From IMG/VR virus record IMGVR_UViG_3300047643_000076, positions 1 through 28,044 of that record: a DNA stretch of 28,044 nt, one strand, 5' to 3'. The notes below the pieces were generated by a model that saw only the letters and a list, made by a program, of their open reading frames with translations, had not been told where the DNA came from and ran no database searches. Both the position numbers and the translations under genes were made by a program. Shown piece by piece: positions 7,258-15,249 of the stretch. Origin of the DNA: a virus. The first letter of the stretch is position 1. Every line of letters begins with the position of its first letter.

Positions 7258-10178
7258 AATGCGAGAGCCGCGCGGCGGCGCGTCAATTGTTTATCCAGCT
7301 TATCATATTTCTGCCAATCCGTCCGTGACTCTATGACGACGCTCGGATTCAAATTCTTTATTGATCTGTTGAGCTTCGCAAACATGCCCAGCAGAGACGA
7401 TGCGGACGATGCATCGCTGTTTACCGCAACGACATCACCAACAATGCCACCAGCGCTATACTTCGGCATTATTATATTACCAGCATTGAACGCCTGTAAA
7501 AACGCGACGTTCTTTTGTGCTACTTCTTTGCGAATGATGAACTCACCTTTCTCGGCTTCGATTACGGTTCCACCTTCTGCATGCGACTTTCCACCGACAG
7601 TGCCGCCGGTACCGAACTTCGGTATTATCGCCTCAAGCGCAGCTTGGAGTGCAACACCGGCTGCAGGAGCGAGAATCAGAGCGAGCGGGCCGGTTGCTTC
7701 TACAATCGACGCGACGTATGACATCACAGCCTGCGCTATCTTTGCCCGGATAGTTTCATTTACTTGTTGATTAATCTGCTTTCCGAGGTCGACGTCAGCT
7801 TGGTATGCCTGCATTCCAGCCTTGATACTGGATTCAACTTCTTGTTCACGTATAGTGATTTTATCTTTTATCGAATCAATTAAACTTTTATCCCTATCTA
7901 ATTGAGATTTAAGGTTCTTGCGTTCCTCCGCGTCAGTCGAAGCAAGATACTTTTTCTCATCAGCGGCTTGTTTCTTTTGAGCTGCGGCAAGATCATCCTT
8001 CATTGATGCAATACTGTCGTTCGCCTTCTTCGCGTCCTTCACTTTATTGGCGTTGATCTGCTTCTCTTCCTGATATGCTTTATTCTCCTCGGCAAGTTCT
8101 TTGGCACGTGCAGCATCCGTAATTGAATAATCGACATCGACGGTTGCCTTTTTAGTAGAGGCATCTTTACTCGTCGCTTCGATGTCTTTTTTCAGCTGTG
8201 CCAGCTGCGCACGTAATTCTTTGAGCTTTCCGGGATCAGAGGTCGCTTTAATTTCCGCTTCGATGATTTTCTCATTGAGCTCTATAGCTTTTTCAGCTGC
8301 ATCCCGTTCAAGATCAATACGCTTCAGAGCAAACTCTTTTGTAATCGCCTCTTTCTCCGTGTCGGTCTTTGCTGCAGCAGTTTTACTTTTTTCCTGATAG
8401 TCATATTCAAGAGAAAGTGATTCCTTCATGCGTTCAACGTCTTTGATCTGCTGTTCGAGGCTCAACTTTTCATCAGCGAGTTTTGCATCGAGCTTTATCT
8501 GTTTAAGCTTCTTGTTGTGTGACTCAAGGGCCAATCGTTCAAGCTCTTTTGCTTGCCCTTGCGTCACTTCCTGATTTTTCAACTGCGTTTTGATGTTCGC
8601 AAGTTCTTCTTTATAAGCAACCTCTTCCAGAGCTTTGCGCTGTGCAATGCCGGACTTCTCGGTTTCAGCTGTCTTCTTCTCGATTTCTATCATCGCTTTC
8701 GACATACTATCATATGCCACCTTCGCAGCACCGGCGCGTTTGTTCAATTCCGCGTTGATGATCTGTGTCGAGTCCTGCCATGCTTTCTTTTCCTCGTTCA
8801 GCTGTTCAAGCATCTTCTTACTCGCATCATCTGTTTTACCGGCAAGAGCAGCGATCTGCTGATTTATTTTGTCGAGTTCTATTTTTGCATTCGCTTTACT
8901 CCATTCTAATTCCGCATCAGAAAGGATTTTCACTTTATCAGCAAGATCGTCAAGACCGATAGCAGTTCTGTATCCGGCTTCGCGTTGCTGCTTCAGCTGC
9001 TCTTCCAGCTTCGCTCCATGTGTTATATAAGTGTAGATCACAGCGCCGAGGCCCGCGATAGCCGCAATGAGCCATGTAATTGGATTGGCGAGTATCGCCG
9101 CATTCATTGACATGATTGCAGGAACAAGCTTTGACCATATTCCTATCGAGGCTATAAGAGCATTTGCGTTAACAACCAGCAATGCCGCAGCGAAGGCCCC
9201 TACAACAGCAATGATGAGGGCGATATATATGTTTCCATTTTGTATTGAAGTCCAAAGCGTTCCCAAACCGGTAGTGATCGAAACAAGTAGATAGGGCAGT
9301 GCTCCGAAAGAAGTATTTAAAAGAACTGCGACAGCGGCGAGTGTTGCAATGCCTGCGGCGGCAATCTTTAAAGAATCTGGAATGCTACCTACAACCGACA
9401 TCGCATTCGTCACGGTAGTCACAATCGATTTAATCATCGGAAGAAACGCTTGAACGACGCTCCGAGAAATAGAGTCGAGAGCGTCGTTCATCGTCGATAT
9501 TTTTCCGGCCATAGTCTCGGCTTGTTGTCCCATTATGCCGCCGTACGTTGCCATTGCGGCAACGAAAGCTTTCCATACTTCTGATCCCTTCGCACCGCTG
9601 GCCTGCATGCGTTCGAGCTGCGTGCGGGTTTCGCCGGACATAAGCGCAAGCTCCTGCAGACGCATTGCCGCTTCACCGAATTCTTTACCTGCATTGATAT
9701 TCGTGTAGGCACGGCCCACCCACATTGCTATTTCTTCGAAGCTCGCTCCGGATGCGCTTGCCATATCACCGACCATCTTCAGCGAGTCGCCAGTTGCCAG
9801 CGCGTTACCGCCGAAGGTTTGAAGGATTTTTGATGCCTTCACAACTTCCGGCAATTCGAACGGCGTCGCATTGGCAAAGTCAGCCAGCTCTTTCATTCTA
9901 TCTTTAGCAGCCGAAGAGCTTTTAAGCAATACGCGCATCTGCACTTCTGCCTGTTCAAACGCGCTTGCCTTAGAGATCGGTTCTGATACGAGGTTTTTTA
10001 GACGGGAAATAACTTCGATGCTTTGATTGATACCGAGCATCCGTTCACCGAGGTCTTTGAATCGCGACGATGCCGCGTTTGCGGCCACACCGGTGCTATT
10101 GACTGCTTCGGTTATCTTTTGCGCCGCTGCAGCAGCCTGATCGCCGGAGAGAGTAATTTTTAAAGTTATTTCTGTCAT
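7254..10178 (-). CDS. Tape measure protein
   Basis: 974 aa. Sets tail length and is ejected with the DNA. Residues about 40-245 are the conserved N-terminal TMP domain (ISKASAFEQAEVQMRVLL, ATPFELPEVVKASKILQTFG, WVGRAYTNINAGKEFGEAAMRL, QAETMAGKISTMNDAL). About 265-390 is strongly hydrophobic, with several membrane-like spans. About 390-790 is long charged coiled coil rich in Lys, Glu and Ala. The C-terminus has a hydrophobic patch and then GTGGTVGGKSHAEGG...EKGEFIIRKEVAQKN, a motif often found at the end of tape measures. The gene follows the G/GT chaperone, as is usual. At roughly 0.15 nm per residue the length would fit a tail of about 145 nm. The ribosome binding site is weak (CCGGA). Confidence 0.95.
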   Translation of the reverse strand: MTEITLKITLSGDQAAAAAQKITEAVNSTGVAANAASSRFKDLGERMLGINQSIEVISRLKNLVSEPISKASAFEQAEVQMRVLLKSSSAAKDRMKELADFANATPFELPEVVKASKILQTFGGNALATGDSLKMVGDMASASGASFEEIAMWVGRAYTNINAGKEFGEAAMRLQELALMSGETRTQLERMQASGAKGSEVWKAFVAAMATYGGIMGQQAETMAGKISTMNDALDSISRSVVQAFLPMIKSIVTTVTNAMSVVGSIPDSLKIAAAGIATLAAVAVLLNTSFGALPYLLVSITTGLGTLWTSIQNGNIYIALIIAVVGAFAAALLVVNANALIASIGIWSKLVPAIMSMNAAILANPITWLIAAIAGLGAVIYTYITHGAKLEEQLKQQREAGYRTAIGLDDLADKVKILSDAELEWSKANAKIELDKINQQIAALAGKTDDASKKMLEQLNEEKKAWQDSTQIINAELNKRAGAAKVAYDSMSKAMIEIEKKTAETEKSGIAQRKALEEVAYKEELANIKTQLKNQEVTQGQAKELERLALESHNKKLKQIKLDAKLADEKLSLEQQIKDVERMKESLSLEYDYQEKSKTAAAKTDTEKEAITKEFALKRIDLERDAAEKAIELNEKIIEAEIKATSDPGKLKELRAQLAQLKKDIEATSKDASTKKATVDVDYSITDAARAKELAEENKAYQEEKQINANKVKDAKKANDSIASMKDDLAAAQKKQAADEKKYLASTDAEERKNLKSQLDRDKSLIDSIKDKITIREQEVESSIKAGMQAYQADVDLGKQINQQVNETIRAKIAQAVMSYVASIVEATGPLALILAPAAGVALQAALEAIIPKFGTGGTVGGKSHAEGGTVIEAEKGEFIIRKEVAQKNVAFLQAFNAGNIIMPKYSAGGIVGDVVAVNSDASSASSLLGMFAKLNRSIKNLNPSVVIESRTDWQKYDKLDKQLTRRRAALAL

Positions 10179-10228
10179 TGTGATTCCGGATGATTTATTG
10201 CAGCAAGGGGAATATTCCGAGGATTAAA

Positions 10229-10836
10229 TCAATACCGCCGCCGCAACAACATCTCTAATAAATCCGCTATTAAAGCATCAGGCGATTTATAGTCGCCGTC
10301 GTGTATCCGTTCGAGCTGCGAATCGATCATAGACTTCTGCTCGATAAACATTTGTGCTACATCACCGAAGGGCCAGACATCCCAGAGTTCTTTCCATGCG
10401 CGTGCATCGCCATTTGCGCAAAAATTTACAGCAAAACTTAAGGCTACGGCGATTGGAATTTCTTCGCCTTCACTTCCAGCGGAATCTTTTACGGATGCGC
10501 AGACTTCGCTTGCTTTTTCAAGTTCGCGCTGGAATCGGTAAAAAAATCAGTGATGATTCCTGTCAGCATTTCTACGTCACCGCAGGCCATAGCGTCTTCC
10601 ACCGTGACCGGTTCGACGAACATCGCTTCGAGCAATGCCTGTACCTTCTGATCGTCCGTCATAACATCGAGAAGAATAACGTCGAATGATTTTTTTACTT
10701 CATCTTCGAGACCGGCAAACATAGTTGCGACCTCGGTCAGTGTTTTCGCTCCGAAGACCTTCGCAACTTTAAGCAGACGACGGCTGGTGACTTCAGCCGT
10801 CGTGAATTTTTTACCATTGATCTGATACGTTTTCAT
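10229..10836 (-). CDS. Tail assembly chaperone, GT-type frameshift product
   Basis: 202-residue product predicted from a -1 frameshift. The first 99 codons are shared with the 115-aa G-type protein. At the T7 run (10546-10540) the frame shifts back one base and continues as YRFQRELEKASEV for 103 more codons to a TGA at 10229. The second half reads as normal protein, with a Trp-rich helical segment (ARAWKELWDVWPFGDVAQMF) and a basic end (MLLRRRY), and has no start or ribosome binding site of its own. Position between tail tube and tape measure is exactly where long-tailed phages place the G/GT chaperone pair that loads the tape measure and recruits tube subunits. The frameshift is inferred from sequence. 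Confidence 0.85.
10489..10836 (-). CDS. Tail assembly chaperone, G-type short product
   Basis: 115 aa, the product when ribosomes do not shift. It begins MKTYQINGKKFTTAEV, is mostly helical with an acidic middle, and ends in a short tail (NLKKQAKSAHP) after the slip site. It resembles the short tail chaperones of Mu-like and lambda-like phages, which bind the tape measure before tube polymerisation. It has a GAGGTG motif upstream and lies 11 bp after the tail tube stop. It shares its first 99 codons with the longer product at 10229-10836. Confidence 0.8.
   Translation of the reverse strand: MKTYQINGKKFTTAEVTSRRLLKVAKVFGAKTLTEVATMFAGLEDEVKKSFDVILLDVMTDDQKVQALLEAMFVEPVTVEDAMACGDVEMLTGIITDFFTDSSANLKKQAKSAHP
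10540..10546 (-). promoter_or_regulatory. -1 ribosomal slippery site T TTT TTT
   Basis: In the frame of the upstream gene the codons read GAT TTT TTT ACC, so the heptamer fits X XXY YYZ (T TTT TTT) with both tRNAs able to re-pair after slipping one base. A 103-codon open frame follows at once in the -1 frame. A stimulatory structure downstream was not established by eye. Confidence 0.85.
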
Positions 10837-10847
10837 TCATTCACCTC

Positions 10848-11291
10848 TTAAGCTGCTGCAGTCACGAGTGAATAGATTTCACTTTCATCCGCCGCAGGCT
10901 TTTCACCGTGCAGTTTGATGAAAGAGGTGTCACCGACGTTGAGCTCACCGGACATCAACAGAGAGAAGTCCTTGATGAGCAGAATCGGATTCGTCGCAGA
11001 GACCGTTCCGAACGGTGTCGCTTGCAGGGAACAATTTGTTCCGCGCAGCGCCTGCAACGCCGTCGCTGTCGTAGAATCAACCTCCAGTGTGCTTGTTTCG
11101 AACTTGGCCGTAAGATCAAGTGCTTGAGCGCCGAGCTGAGACGACACGGAGTTCTGATCCCAGGTGACTTTTGCGAAGGGCTTACCTTTAAGGTTTCCCA
11201 AATCGGTAGCACCAGCAGTAAACACCGGCGCTGCACCGGCGACGTTCCCGACAATTTTCAATGTCTTGATAGACATTTTAAATAAAGACAT
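10848..11291 (-). CDS. Putative major tail tube protein
   Basis: 147 aa from the ATG at 11291, which has GAGG 6-7 bases upstream; the open frame upstream of it overlaps the previous gene. It is beta-rich, with alternating segments such as KTLKIVGNVAG, FAKVTWDQNSVSSQLG and LDLTAKFETSTLEVDSTT, and ends in small residues. Size, composition and position just before the G/GT chaperone and tape measure match tail tube subunits of siphovirus-type Mu-like phages. No sheath gene sits next to it. Similarity to a named family was not tested. Confidence 0.65.
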   Translation of the reverse strand: MSLFKMSIKTLKIVGNVAGAAPVFTAGATDLGNLKGKPFAKVTWDQNSVSSQLGAQALDLTAKFETSTLEVDSTTATALQALRGTNCSLQATPFGTVSATNPILLIKDFSLLMSGELNVGDTSFIKLHGEKPAADESEIYSLVTAAA

Positions 11292-11298
11292 ATGTGCC

Positions 11299-11517
11299 TC
11301 ACTTTCTTTTTTTGTTATCGTCAATCCATGTGCGGATATATGCAACATCGGCCTGCACATGGTCAATCTTTGCATTCACTGCGTCCAGCGCGCGGTCGAT
11401 CATTTGATTGACTTCTTCGCGCTTCGGTCTATCGGACACATAGCGCAAGGATACGGTGGCGATACTCACCATGCCCACAATAGCTACAATCGTTTGTATG
11501 AACTGCATCATATCCAT
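11299..11517 (-). CDS. Small membrane protein, N-terminal span plus coiled coil
   Basis: 72 aa beginning MDMMQFIQT, with one N-terminal membrane span (about 4-24) followed by an amphipathic helix (REEVNQMIDRALDAVNAKIDHVQAD) and a basic end (DDNKKRK). The ATG at 11517 has AAGGAAAAGG upstream. It lies between the capsid and tail tube genes, an unusual place for a membrane protein. The topology resembles inner-membrane spanins or the small DUF2730-like proteins of Mu-like phages, but neither is established. Function unknown. Confidence 0.6.
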   Translation of the reverse strand: MDMMQFIQTIVAIVGMVSIATVSLRYVSDRPKREEVNQMIDRALDAVNAKIDHVQADVAYIRTWIDDNKKRK

Positions 11518-11557
11518 TGCCTTTTCCTTTGATCGAATTATTATTCCCGCATCCGCC

Positions 11558-11594
11558 GCGCCGTTCATGTCTCGGAGAAGAACAAGAACGGCGC
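11558..11594. repeat. Inverted repeat between capsid and membrane-protein genes
   Basis: Perfect 9-bp arms, gcgccgttc at 11558-11566 and gaacggcgc at 11586-11594, enclose 19 bases. It lies downstream of the major capsid gene on the leftward transcript. There is no T-run, so it is not a classical terminator; it may be an RNA hairpin that stabilises the capsid message or damps read-through. Confidence 0.4.
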
Positions 11595-11638
11595 TAAGCG
11601 TCTGCGGAGGCGTCCGTGCGGTCGGAGTGATTATTTAT

Positions 11639-12583
11639 TTACAGCATGAATCCTTTCAATCGTTGTGCAGAGGTCGGCGCGAGAATGGTCGCTTGCGCAT
11701 CCATTTCCACCAGCGTGGTGTAATGAACGCCCACCAGACCAAGATCACGAACCTGAAGACCGACGTTCGTACCGATCGTGGTATCTTCCTTCTCGCCGAA
11801 CTTCACGCAGTAAATCGATGCGCACCCGGTAGCTGTGGTGCCGCATGCTTCCGTGAAGGGAAGAACGGGTGTCACTTTGTCCTTGCTGTAACCGGCATTG
11901 ATGATCGGCGTACCGTTGTAGGACGTAACCTGACCGAAGACACCGTCGATGTCGTCGAACTTCACCGAGTCCCGAGCGATATTCGACAACCGGCTGATGC
12001 CTCGGGACGGCATAATCAGCACAGCACCCGCGCCGACACTGGCGATAAGCGAGTCGAGCGCTTCGATGAACGTTGCCTGCACAGCCTTTGCTTCGGAATC
12101 GTTTCCGGCAACAACCTGCAGACCGTTTACGTCGAGCGCCGTAACATACGCCGCGGCAATCAACGCTTTCAATCCGGCCATCTGGTTGTTATCACCAGTT
12201 CCGTTGATCAGCTGATGCATGAAGTATCGGCCAAGGCCACGCGCGAAGGATTGCAGTTCGCGGATGCGTTCACTCTCCACACTGCCCCCGCGTCGTTCAT
12301 ATGCGAGATCGGTCAACACTTTGTCGCCGAGAATCGCCAGCGCAACGGGCGCGGTAGAAGGAGCGCCTTCCACACCGGCGTAATCTGAACCGATCGCACG
12401 CTGACTCCCGCCCGCTTCGGTTGCGGCTTTCTTCGGGTTATCCGCATTGCCGAGGAAACTGTAGAACTGTGCGTACTCGAAAATTTGAGACGCACCGCGC
12501 ATCTCGTTCAAGGCGACAGCGCGCAGGGCGGGATTGGAATCCGATGTCTGCGTCGTTTCGCCGGAAAGCTGTTCAAGTAACAT
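11639..12583 (-). CDS. Major capsid protein (probable HK97 fold)
   Basis: 314 aa with a strong AAAGGAG before the ATG. Features typical of HK97-fold capsid proteins: a helical N-terminal stretch (NPALRAVALNEMRGASQIFEY), a long helix (RIRELQSFARGLGRYFMHQLINGTG), and a P-domain-like VLIMPSRGISRLSNIARDS followed by TSYNGTPIINAGY, which resembles the segment where capsid proteins describe a test for a site-specific loop. The length is near that of the Mu major head protein (gpT). It directly follows a scaffold-like gene. The fold is inferred from pattern and context. No linked decoration protein is visible. Confidence 0.8.
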   Translation of the reverse strand: MLLEQLSGETTQTSDSNPALRAVALNEMRGASQIFEYAQFYSFLGNADNPKKAATEAGGSQRAIGSDYAGVEGAPSTAPVALAILGDKVLTDLAYERRGGSVESERIRELQSFARGLGRYFMHQLINGTGDNNQMAGLKALIAAAYVTALDVNGLQVVAGNDSEAKAVQATFIEALDSLIASVGAGAVLIMPSRGISRLSNIARDSVKFDDIDGVFGQVTSYNGTPIINAGYSKDKVTPVLPFTEACGTTATGCASIYCVKFGEKEDTTIGTNVGLQVRDLGLVGVHYTTLVEMDAQATILAPTSAQRLKGFML

Positions 12584-12610
12584 GTTGTTCTCCTTTAAAA
12601 AAGTGATTGT

Positions 12611-13159
12611 TTATTTATCGCTACCGGCGCTTGTTGCGCGCAGTTCTTCCTTTGCCGCTTCGATGTAGGGCTTCGGGTCTTTGAAATAATTCGCACTCTT
12701 TTCCGCCGCCGTTCCGGGGGTGGAAGCGCTTTGCGATGCTGTTGCAGCGGCAGCGATTACCGGCAGGTCATCGATTGCCTGCGAAGCGGAATCAAAGTTC
12801 GCTTCCAAAAGACCGCGATACATCTTGATCTTATCGTCTGCTTTCGCAGGAATTTTTTTATCTGCGATCGCTTTCGCAAGGCGCGCATCGACCTTCGACT
12901 TCAACTGATTCTTTTCCGCATCGACGGTTTTGTCGGAAAGCGTCTTCAATGATGCGGCAAGCTCTTTGTTCGACTTTTGAAGCTCATCTAACATCGCTTG
13001 CACTTCCGGCGCGAGTTTCAAATCCGGTTTCGGTGTCGCTGGTTTCTGCGGCTCAACCGGCGTCGGCTCCGGTTCCTTCAGCGAAGCTTCCAGATCGTCG
13101 ATCTCTTTTTTCTTGTCGGGAAACATCGCTTTAAAAAAAGCGATCAATTCTTTTTTCAT
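12611..13159 (-). CDS. Putative capsid scaffolding protein
   Basis: 182 aa, first gene of the leftward virion block. A charged N-terminus with a Pro/Lys/Glu-rich linker (about 28-47) leads to a coiled coil (about 50-90: VQAMLDELQKSNKELAASL and following), then a Lys/Ala-rich helical region and a low-complexity Ala/Ser stretch. Highly charged, helical and without Cys, it has the character of scaffold proteins that shape the procapsid and are then removed. Mu-like phages often fuse or overlap scaffold with a protease; no protease motif is seen here, so maturation protease activity must come from elsewhere or be absent. The start has GGAG upstream (ACGGAGAAGG). Confidence 0.65.
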   Translation of the reverse strand: MKKELIAFFKAMFPDKKKEIDDLEASLKEPEPTPVEPQKPATPKPDLKLAPEVQAMLDELQKSNKELAASLKTLSDKTVDAEKNQLKSKVDARLAKAIADKKIPAKADDKIKMYRGLLEANFDSASQAIDDLPVIAAAATASQSASTPGTAAEKSANYFKDPKPYIEAAKEELRATSAGSDK

Positions 13160-13216
13160 GTTCCTTCTCCGTTTAAGTGTTCAAAAAATGACGATACAAA
13201 ATAACATGGGCGGAGA

Positions 13217-13224
13217 ATTATAAT
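13217..13224. promoter_or_regulatory. Possible back-to-back -10 boxes of divergent late promoters
   Basis: The 141-bp gap between divergent virion blocks contains attataat, which reads TATAAT on the plus strand (13219-13224) and TATAAT on the minus strand (13217-13222). Neither has a recognisable -35 box at 16-18 bp. A hexamer repeat, tatccg twice, lies at 13231-13242. Good -10 with poor -35 is what activator-dependent late promoters (Mu Mor/C type) show, but no Mor/C homologue was recognised. Weak evidence. Confidence 0.35.
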
Positions 13225-13300
13225 AGACCATATCCGTATCCGGACGATTATTTTTTCCGTTGTGAATTATTTTTGTTGCACACTTTTACGAGAGGCATAC

Positions 13301-13645
13301 ATGCTTTACGAATACTCTACCGTTGAAAATCTTCTAACCGCGCAAGGCAAAACAGTTTTAAAAGATTCAGCGACGTATGCCACATTCGCAACTGCTGCGG
13401 AGAACATCGTCGCCGAGAAATGCGGAACGTTGTCAACGGCTCCTACATGGCTCACTATGCCGTACGTGTGGATACTCGAATATCTCGCATCGGCGAAATA
13501 TTCCGGCATCACACAGGAATTGTTCACTCGCCTTTCGACAAACTACAACAGCGCACTCAAAATACTTTCCGCTCACCCACCGAGACGAGCCGAGGGAACT
13601 GCATCTATCGGAGAAATGGAAGGACTCTACACTGATGAGTACTAA
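13301..13645 (+). CDS. Putative head-tail connector protein
   Basis: 114 aa. Helical, with TVENLLTAQGKTVLKDSATYATFATAAENIVAEKCG, then a Trp/Tyr segment and YNSALKILSAHPP. The size and helical-bundle pattern resemble gp6/gp36-like connector adaptors that sit under the portal, but no diagnostic motif was seen. The ATG at 13301 has GAGAGG upstream; an earlier ATG at 13262 lacks one. It opens a three-gene plus-strand block and overlaps the next gene by 11 bp. The function is inferred from size and neighbours. Confidence 0.5.
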   Translation: MLYEYSTVENLLTAQGKTVLKDSATYATFATAAENIVAEKCGTLSTAPTWLTMPYVWILEYLASAKYSGITQELFTRLSTNYNSALKILSAHPPRRAEGTASIGEMEGLYTDEY

Positions 13646-14138
13646 ACGGAATTTTCTTTCGAAGGAAAAAGCAAAGAAGATCGCTATCTGGAAAAGCAAT
13701 CATCCGGAAGCGACACTCTCGGCGCTTGCAAAAAAGTTCAGCGTCAAGGAACATCAGGCTCGTTATGCGCTACAGAAGCATGCTGAGCAAAGTGAGCTAT
13801 TTCGCGGAACATCGAAGGGCCGGATGATGGCCGCACAGATGCTGCAAGGCGAACACGACGATCTCGAAGTGATGAAATCTCAACTGCAGCTTTGTGCCGG
13901 TATTTTGGAAACCGATCAGAAGCTTGCGGTTGCATCGCGCGTGAAAATACTGTATCAAATGGCCCGCATACGACAATTCCTGCAGAGCGTTGATCTCGAA
14001 GCGCATATAAAGCGCGCAGACGCTGAAATCATTGTGCGCATCATTCGCCGATTTCTGCCGGATGCCAGCAATGACGATGCGATCAAAATCTACAATGAAG
14101 AAATTGTTAAATGGAAACTTGAGAAAGGAAAGGCATGA
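13635..14138 (+). CDS. Putative terminase small subunit / HTH protein
   Basis: 167 aa from the ATG at 13635, chosen because it lies just inside the end of the previous gene. Residues about 10-50 form a helix-turn-helix (KKIAIWKSNHPEATLSALAKKF, then VKEHQARYALQKHA); the rest is helical and charged, with an IVRIIRRFLPD segment near the end. An N-terminal HTH plus oligomerising helices is the layout of small terminases, which recognise DNA for packaging. Against this, the large terminase is 4 kb away on another transcript unit. A DNA-binding regulator of virion genes is the main alternative. Confidence 0.45.
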   Translation: MSTKRNFLSKEKAKKIAIWKSNHPEATLSALAKKFSVKEHQARYALQKHAEQSELFRGTSKGRMMAAQMLQGEHDDLEVMKSQLQLCAGILETDQKLAVASRVKILYQMARIRQFLQSVDLEAHIKRADAEIIVRIIRRFLPDASNDDAIKIYNEEIVKWKLEKGKA

Positions 14139-14536
14139 CTCTCAGGGAATCGTTTACAACGATCTTAGCGCATCTGCAAGCGAGCAATCTACTGACGGGC
14201 GTAAACGTTGATTACGGTGTGTTCGGATCAATGCCGAGCGTTACGCCGTCGCTGTTGCTCTACATCGAGCCGGAGGATGGTGATGCATCACAGAAAGGTT
14301 CTGCAACGCGCAAAGTAAAACTACGAATTTTCGGATGTTACGGTGGAGAGACAAATCCAATTCTCGCCGCACTCGGCGCAGTAGAACTATGTGAGAGAAT
14401 TGAGCAGATAATGTCCAAAGAGGAAGAGGTTATTCTGGAGATGAACGAGAAGCCGCCGCAGTTCGACGATTACTATTCCGACTTTGCAGCGGCGTATATC
14501 GATTTTCACATTATCTATGAACCGACGCAGGAATAA
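14135..14536 (+). CDS. Putative tail terminator (Mu gp37-like)
   Basis: 133 aa. An N-terminal helix (LRESFTTILAHLQASN) is followed by beta strands (SLLLYIEPEDGD, KVKLRIFGCYGG) and a final YIDFHIIYEPTQE strand. This alpha/beta pattern and size resemble tail terminator and Mu gp37-like (DUF1834) proteins that cap the tail tube and join it to the head. The ATG overlaps the previous stop (ATGA), so translation is coupled. Last gene of the short plus-strand block. The family call is by pattern. Confidence 0.5.
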   Translation: MTLRESFTTILAHLQASNLLTGVNVDYGVFGSMPSVTPSLLLYIEPEDGDASQKGSATRKVKLRIFGCYGGETNPILAALGAVELCERIEQIMSKEEEVILEMNEKPPQFDDYYSDFAAAYIDFHIIYEPTQE

Positions 14537-14563
14537 ATATGACTATTAATAACCGTTCTTGTT

Positions 14564-14848
14564 TTATCGTTCATCGGACGATTTGTTCTTCTCGAAACAA
14601 CTTGGCGATATTGATGGATATAAACCGATCAATACCGCGATCTGACTGTCGAGATTCTTTTCATACATCTTCCTTGTCGAAACTAACAGCGTTTCAACAT
14701 TTACGTCAAGCTGCTTGGCATACATGGCGGTCTGTATCTCAAATATCGTTTCGAGCAATGCGCGCATTTCAATATTTAAAGCGAAAGAAGCCCTGACCAT
14801 GTCTTTATATTTTGCCGACATTCGATATTCATTTTGATCTTCGCTCAC
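14564..14848 (-). CDS. Hypothetical protein
   Basis: 94 aa, not recognised. Mostly helical, with a conserved-looking core (ALNIEMRALLETIFEIQTAMYAKQLDVNVETLL) and a charged tail. It starts at a GTG (14848) with AGAGG about 10 bases upstream. It runs convergent to the connector block and lies downstream of the repressor, so it is probably made with the repressor in the prophage state. No membrane span or enzyme motif is seen. Confidence 0.6.
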   Translation of the reverse strand: MSEDQNEYRMSAKYKDMVRASFALNIEMRALLETIFEIQTAMYAKQLDVNVETLLVSTRKMYEKNLDSQIAVLIGLYPSISPSCFEKNKSSDER

Positions 14849-14868
14849 AATTCAGATCCTCTGCATTG

Positions 14869-14903
14869 AACCCAGCACACTACGAATCGTAGCGCGCTGG
14901 GTT
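14869..14903. terminator. Nested inverted repeat, possible terminator
   Basis: Outer arms aacccagc (14869-14876) and gctgggtt (14896-14903), with inner arms ctacga/tcgtag around a single base, make a long interrupted stem. On the plus strand it is followed by tgttcttt, a weak T-rich tail. It sits between two small minus-strand genes and could stop plus-strand read-through from the connector block or attenuate the leftward transcript. Confidence 0.5.
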
Positions 14904-14917
14904 TGTTCTTTGAAATA

Positions 14918-15208
14918 TTACAATTTCGATACGACTTCAAGATCGGTTTCATGATTAGCTATAAGAGCCTCAACGACAAGTTTTAATTTTCTTTCGCCGA
15001 AGATCACCTTTTCGAGTGTCTTTGCAGCATCGATAGCTATTTGCGCTTTTTTCTTTGGAGACTTCTCGAAATATTCTCTTATAGTGGTCACGATTCGATA
15101 GACTTCCATATTATCCATTAGTATCTCAACTTCTCCACCTTTGAACATTTTTATTTTAGATACTCCTCCAAAAGAGCGTAGGATTTGTACTTGGTTTTGT
15201 TTTGCCAT
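14918..15208 (-). CDS. Hypothetical lysogeny-block protein
   Basis: 96 aa, not recognised. The N-terminal part is strand-rich (VQILRSFGGVSKIKMFKGGEVEILMDN) and the C-terminal part is helical and basic (KSPKKKAQIAIDAAKTLEKVI). No membrane span or metal motif. It has GGGAG before the ATG. It is the second gene of the leftward block behind the repressor and is followed by the nested hairpin. Confidence 0.65.
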   Translation of the reverse strand: MAKQNQVQILRSFGGVSKIKMFKGGEVEILMDNMEVYRIVTTIREYFEKSPKKKAQIAIDAAKTLEKVIFGERKLKLVVEALIANHETDLEVVSKL

Positions 15209-15249
15209 TGAAACATCTCCCTCGTTTAGTGTTGTATATTCTTTGAATA

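Noticed and set aside
6961-7770. A 269-codon open frame on the plus strand across the tail hub and tape measure genes.
   Set aside because: It lies opposite two well-supported overlapping genes, has no ribosome binding site, and its product is Cys/Ser/Arg-rich without domain pattern.
11456-12388. A 310-codon plus-strand open frame opposite the major capsid gene.
   Set aside because: Composition is unnatural (Arg/His/Cys-rich) and the minus-strand capsid gene with AAAGGAG explains the region; it is a mirror of its codon bias.
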